Shown here piece after piece: positions 59,577 through 64,000 of a stretch of 64,000 nucleotides of DNA. Position 1 is the first letter of the stretch; each line of letters opens with the position of its first letter. The stretch is taken from the NCBI RefSeq assembly GCF_002994745.2, contig NC_037089.1, positions 253,001 to 317,000 on the forward strand, given 5' to 3'. The DNA comes from Rosa chinensis. Lineage: Eukaryota; Streptophyta; Magnoliopsida; Rosales; Rosaceae. Below the pieces are notes generated by a model, which was given only the letters and a program-made list of their open reading frames with translations, was not told the origin of the DNA and searched no databases. Made by a program: the position numbers and the translations under genes.

Positions 59577-61554
59577 AACTGTCATTCATGCTCGGGATAC
59601 TCCCATCACTCTAGAAAATCTCAGGTCTCAATTGTTTGCTGCCGAGAGAGACATTGAAGGCATTTTCCAAACTCATCCTCACATGTCAGCAATGGTAACA
59701 AGAAACAACTCTCAGAGACCTCATTTCTATGCTTCTGATGAAGGAGATAATAGAGGGAAATACAAGAAGAACACATGGTCTGGAAGAGGAAACATAAACT
59801 ATGGTGATTATAATCATGGCAACAACAATTGGTTTGGAAACAATAGAACCTTCAATGAAAAATGTCAAATATGCAGCAAGAACGGACATACAGCTGTGAA
59901 CTGCTTTTACAGGAATGATATCCCACATGATCATCCAAGCTTGACTGTTGTGGTTTGCCAAATCTGTGGTCTGAAAGGACATGTTGCCTTTAACTGCTAT
60001 CACAGGTCAAACTATGCCTTTCAAAGAGCCAAATCACCTTCTACTCTTACTGCAATGATTGCATGTAATACCAATGGTGCTCGTTCTTCTGGTGCTTCTG
60101 CTTCTGCAAGTGGTTTTTCATCTTTTGTACCATCTGTTGGTACTGATTCTTCCTGTTCTTCTTCTGCTACTTTACACACCATGATGCCTTTTCTTCCAAT
60201 CAGTTCTGCTTTGAGTAACTCTCTTGACACCCACATTGGAGTCTCGCCTGCTGTGGCTGATGGGAGAGAACAGAATGTGACAAATAATGATCACACTGAT
60301 GCACTATTGAAGTTGCTTTGTGAACCTCAATACCTTAGTAATTGTGCCTGGCATGGAAACTTTGAATTTGCCATTGCTAATGTTCCTGCAAATTATCTGT
60401 CTTCATACAACACCAGTGTAAGTTGCAAGAGTGGAAAAATAGACAATGTTTACGCACCAGGAAGGAACCATCTCTTTGTTCCAGGGCCAGTCAATATCCC
60501 GGAACCCGTCCTACGGGCAATGAACAGAAAGAATGAGGACTATGGTTCTCCAGCTGTTCTAGCGATGACAAAAGTCCTGCTCGAGGATGTCAAGAAGATT
60601 TTCAAGACTACTACCGTAACTCCATTTATGATCTCTACCACAGGTATTGGTGCATGGGAGAGTGCACTTACAAATACATTGTCCCCTGGAGATCGGATTG
60701 TATCTTTCCTGATTGGCCAATTCAGTTTGCTGTGGATTGATCAACGGCAGCGCGTTAATTTCAATGTCGATGTTGTGGAAAGTGAATTGGGCCAAGGTGC
60801 CAACCTTGACATTCTGGCATCAAAAAGTGTCGATGACACTGCACACACTATAAAGGCAGTATGCATTGTTCACAATGAAATGACAACTGGAGTTACCAAT
60901 AACTTGGCTACAGTGAGAAAAATACTTGACCACTACAAGCATCCGGCTTTCTTTCTTGTTGATGGAATGTCTTCCATATGTGCTCTGGATTTCCGTACAG
61001 ATGAATGGGGAGTAGATGTAGCCTTAACTGGCTCCCATAAAGCTCTTTCCCTTCCCACTGGCATAGGGATTGTGTGTGCAAGCCCCAAAGCTCTTTCCCG
61101 CCCATTTGGTACTTCTTCAACTCCTAATCCTAGATATGTGTTGGATAATGGTATTGGTAATGATATTCTTGCTGGAACTTTTTATGCTCAAGATCAAGCA
61201 TATAATCAACATTCCATGCTTACCAGAGCCCAAAATAAAATTGTCAAGAAGCTGACATTTCAAGATTTTTGTGCTTATGATGGGTCTGCGTACTTCAATG
61301 GCTTTACTTGTCAAGAAAAATATGCACAGGATTTAATTCATAGAACTGGTATGGATGCATCAAGAGCTGGTACGCAAAGCTTTTTCATGTTGTTAGAGAG
61401 TGAGTGTAATGGTATGATCTGTTCCTTCATTATGTTCCTTCTTCTGAGCATACTCCAGCTTTTGAGTATACTGCAGATGGTCTTACGGCGGGGTTACACT
61501 AGCTCAGTTGTCAGTACACATTGCTCCAATCTCAGTTTGGTTAAACCCAACTGA
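59548..61554 (+). CDS. Gag zinc-knuckle region fused in frame to the N-terminal half of serine-glyoxylate aminotransferase
   Basis: One open frame of 668 codons. Residues 1-290 are Copia Gag with two CX2CX4HX4C knuckles (106-119 and 137-150) and a Ser-rich linker. Residues about 298-516 match plant peroxisomal serine-glyoxylate aminotransferase (PLP enzyme of photorespiration) from its N-terminus: DNVYAPGRNHLFVPGPVNIPE, NTLSPGDRIVSFLIGQFSLL, KAVCIVHNE and TGSHKALSLPTG. The PLP-binding Lys position (K498) is kept. The fragment stops at ASPKAL, so the C-terminal half is missing and no activity is expected. About 150 further codons resemble retroelement or non-coding sequence. No intron interrupts roughly 650 nt of aminotransferase sequence. 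Fragment identity is strong; a translated fusion product is unproven. Confidence 0.8.
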   Translation: MGSLENIMIRTVIHARDTPITLENLRSQLFAAERDIEGIFQTHPHMSAMVTRNNSQRPHFYASDEGDNRGKYKKNTWSGRGNINYGDYNHGNNNWFGNNRTFNEKCQICSKNGHTAVNCFYRNDIPHDHPSLTVVVCQICGLKGHVAFNCYHRSNYAFQRAKSPSTLTAMIACNTNGARSSGASASASGFSSFVPSVGTDSSCSSSATLHTMMPFLPISSALSNSLDTHIGVSPAVADGREQNVTNNDHTDALLKLLCEPQYLSNCAWHGNFEFAIANVPANYLSSYNTSVSCKSGKIDNVYAPGRNHLFVPGPVNIPEPVLRAMNRKNEDYGSPAVLAMTKVLLEDVKKIFKTTTVTPFMISTTGIGAWESALTNTLSPGDRIVSFLIGQFSLLWIDQRQRVNFNVDVVESELGQGANLDILASKSVDDTAHTIKAVCIVHNEMTTGVTNNLATVRKILDHYKHPAFFLVDGMSSICALDFRTDEWGVDVALTGSHKALSLPTGIGIVCASPKALSRPFGTSSTPNPRYVLDNGIGNDILAGTFYAQDQAYNQHSMLTRAQNKIVKKLTFQDFCAYDGSAYFNGFTCQEKYAQDLIHRTGMDASRAGTQSFFMLLESECNGMICSFIMFLLLSILQLLSILQMVLRRGYTSSVVSTHCSNLSLVKPN

Positions 61555-61895
61555 GATTGAGGGGAGGTGTTAACCTTCATACAAGTCAACGTGCAAAAGG
61601 TCTTGACCAGTATTATGGACTATAGCTGTTCTCCATGTAGTGGTGACCTATCATGGGGTCATGTTGTAGGTGTCATGCTGACATGATTTTATCCTAGATA
61701 TTTTCTATTTTTAGTTGTAATAATGGTTAGGGTGTTTCCCGGACTATATATAGGGTCTTGATGTAAGAAGTTGGGTGTGTTGCTTTAATTGAAGAAACTC
61801 AGAAAACAATTGTTCCAGCTTTTTCCCTCTTCTCTCTTTCTTCTCCTCCGTTGTTGATAACTTGAGATCTTCAAGGTTTAGTTATGGCTGCCATG

Positions 61896-64000
61896 TTATC
61901 AAACTCACCTGAAATCAAAAGTACTCAGAGAATAGTGCAAAATGTTCAAGGGAACGGAGATTTGTTTATTACTCTGGGCTGGTTATTTGCTTTCCTCCTT
62001 TCGTATAAATAGTACGGGACAATTCAAATTGAAAGTTAAAGAAGCAGTTACCTCCCACACTGTCAATGTAGCATGAGATAAAGCAAAAGCTACCATACCA
62101 AGTAAATTAAGCACTATAGAGAAGTTTAAACAAAAGAATGAATTCCATGGTGAACCCACGTTCAGTTAATCACATATCAAGGAATTATGAGTGAGAATTC
62201 ATATCGTTATTTGTCCAACACATATTTTACATACAAACACACACTCTTCCAATTTGTATAATCATAGATTAGGAATATCTGCAAGAGTGCAAAGCGCGCA
62301 GATGAAGTATGTCACATCTGAACTCTATATAATCGTTCAATGGATAAATTTTATGACGAATAGATTCATTGAAAGAGATGCAACATACCTTCTCAGGTAA
62401 TTTTCTCATTGGACACTTCTCTCAATTGAAGTGTATGGTTTAAAAATTTAACCATCTCTTCCACAATTTGCTTAATTATTAAAGATAAAACCAACCCAAC
62501 CCATTGCCTGCCAAAGAAAGAAAAACATAAAAGCCCTTTTACTGACTTGTCTAGATCAAAAGAATCTCAATCAAAATCAAAATCAATTTGCTACTTGTTG
62601 ATAACCCAATAACCATAAACCAAAGAATCCAATTCTTCTGTACCTAACTCAGCAAAGCACATATGCCATTCCCCATAAACAAAGTTATTTCCCTACATTC
62701 TGATACCCAACAACCACAATTGCATGTATCTATAAACTATGCCCCATCTTCCACCCCTCTGGTAAATAATTATGCACGCCTTAAAATCAATCCCATTAAA
62801 AATAATTGACTTGGTAAACAAAATTTGGCAAAGACTAACAAAGTGAAAAGGAATTGAATACGTCTATCAACAATGAGGATTTGAAAACCAGACAAAAACC
62901 CAAAACACATTTAAATATGGAAAAGCAAAAGGGCAACAATTGATACAATAACGACATTGAGAGGCCTAAAAGCATTATTCAATGCAAGTGAAGAAAGAGT
63001 TGTGGGTGAAATCAGTTAATACGCGACTGATAAGAAATATAAGGCACCTAGACTCACCCAGAATTGCAAAATCTTCAAAGAGAATAGGTTTTGATTTCCT
63101 CGTTTCGTCATTCCATGTTGGTTAACTGGCTTTCTCCGTTTGCTTAAATAAGTGAAAACTTGAAAATAACCCAATGACAACAAATTAACATATGAAACTT
63201 CAATCGAAAACGAAAACCCAAATACATGGAATTTGAAATTTGAAAATTACCCAATAACATTAGCAAGTCTGACTTCAAGTGAATCTGCAACACTGTCAGC
63301 CAAGTTGATAATAATTTTCTCCGATTTGTTTTTTTTTCTCTTTCTCCTCGTTCTGGGTTTGATTTTGGTCTGCTCTTCTTTCTTTCTCTGTTTTCTATTT
63401 TCGTATGAACTGTAAATTAGAAGAGGGATGAGTCCTGATGCATCTATTTGTACACCGATTTTCTCCCACGTCATCTTGTGCATCCGTCTGTGTTGAGATC
63501 GTGGCCCGGCAGTTCTTCTTTAGTCTGGAGATCGAGTGTGATTGCTTCTTTGTTTCTCTCTCTCTCTCTTGCCGCAGAATTCTCGGGAAATTTTCTGTTT
63601 TTCGTCTCTTCTCTGCAGCAGCAGAATCCTCTTCCCGTAATTTTTGTTTGCCTTTTATTGTCAAGATTACCATCATATCTTTTGTATAGTATTTATATAT
63701 TTGTGGAGTTTTAATAAATCGTGGGCATTACAGATACTTCAAAAATTTAACCATTCTATCCGAGAATTGGCTTAATTAATAAAGATATTCTGAGATAATT
63801 TTATGGTTTAATACGACAACTGAGTTAGTCAGTTTAGCTGGTTAGGAATCTAAGAGGAAGAAGATCGGAGTGATATCCATTTCCTTGAAGTTAAAGAGTC
63901 CCCGGAGGACCTAGCTTTGAAGTACCTTCATTAGCAAGATAATGGAACTTCAACAAAGAGCACAAGACAGTTTTTTGGGCATGTATAGCAGCACGTACTC
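61896..64000. other. Unassigned right end, perhaps an undefined minus-strand gene
   Basis: No gene could be built. Suggestive minus-strand pieces are a splice-like exon ending at 62054 (reading LNLLGMVAFALSHATLTVWE before a GTAACT) and a CT/GC-richer stretch at 63430-63690 that looks like a 5' UTR. A 50-bp block at 62440-62490 (AAAAATTTAACCATCTCTTCC...) recurs with changes at 63737-63785. Confidence 0.3.

Larger units (their letters stand above)
59034..61895 (+). mobile_element. Copia-type element carrying a captured aminotransferase fragment
   Basis: Gag sequence starts at 59034 and the element ends with a polypurine tract (GAGGGGAGG, about 61559-61567) and an LTR-like sequence from 61568 starting TGTTAACC, with a TATATATA box near 61744. 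The right end (61895) is a guess. No protease, integrase or RT remains: the space is occupied by host-derived aminotransferase sequence and about 40 codons of retroelement-like sequence. A 5' partner of the TGTTAACC LTR was not found; the only LTR upstream is the TRIM-like one at 57938. Confidence 0.65.

Noticed and set aside
61985..62130. Possible membrane-protein exon on the minus strand ending at 62054
   Set aside because: Reads a hydrophobic peptide before a GT, but joining it to the nearest upstream donor gives a stop, so no consistent gene model was found.

Overview
The window is plant nuclear DNA. Spliced genes carry GT-AG introns, the DNA is AT-rich, and transposons are dense. Ankyrin/PGG, polygalacturonase, TFIIIC and thiol methyltransferase families are all typical of angiosperms. 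Repeat types and gene sequences suggest a eudicot, most likely Rosaceae (Rosa/Fragaria-like). That placement is an inference and could not be checked here.

Gene-rich left arm (1-11.8 kb). A TFIIIC subunit 5 gene reads leftward in twelve reconstructed exons and runs off the window edge. About 320 bp away and divergent, an eight-exon HOL/TPMT-type SAM-dependent thiol/halide methyltransferase reads rightward. A 590-aa ITN1-like ankyrin/PGG membrane protein follows on the minus strand.

Endogenous pararetrovirus (about 12.24-19.93 kb). A caulimovirid copy carries an uninterrupted 2269-codon polyprotein frame (movement, coat, zinc knuckle, protease, RT, RNase H, plus about 435 unassigned C-terminal residues). 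A tRNA-iMet primer-binding site lies just upstream. A TATA box, poly(A) signal and structured leader lie downstream.

Polygalacturonase region (24.4-29.9 kb and 53.3-55.4 kb). Three complete four-exon GH28 genes are present: two tandem on the minus strand and one inverted on the plus strand 23 kb away. All have central exons of exactly 290 and 229 nt and all four catalytic motifs.

Transposon-rich middle and right. A Copia element (30.9-36.3 kb) has paired 599-bp LTRs but has lost its PBS and the N-terminal part of gag. A LINE-like retroposon encodes only an intact DUF4283/zinc-knuckle ORF1. Three roughly 1-kb minus-strand retroposons each have target-site duplications, and a fourth relative is degraded. 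Also present are two neighbouring Mutator-type TIR elements, a Harbinger-type MITE, two related fold-back elements and a SINE. At 57.9-61.9 kb a chimeric retroelement has a Copia Gag frame continuing in frame into the N-terminal half of serine-glyoxylate aminotransferase. This captured photorespiratory gene fragment is the most unusual object in the window.

The host genes do not form one pathway. The three polygalacturonases are a local family expansion; the rest are independent housekeeping or stress genes separated by transposons.
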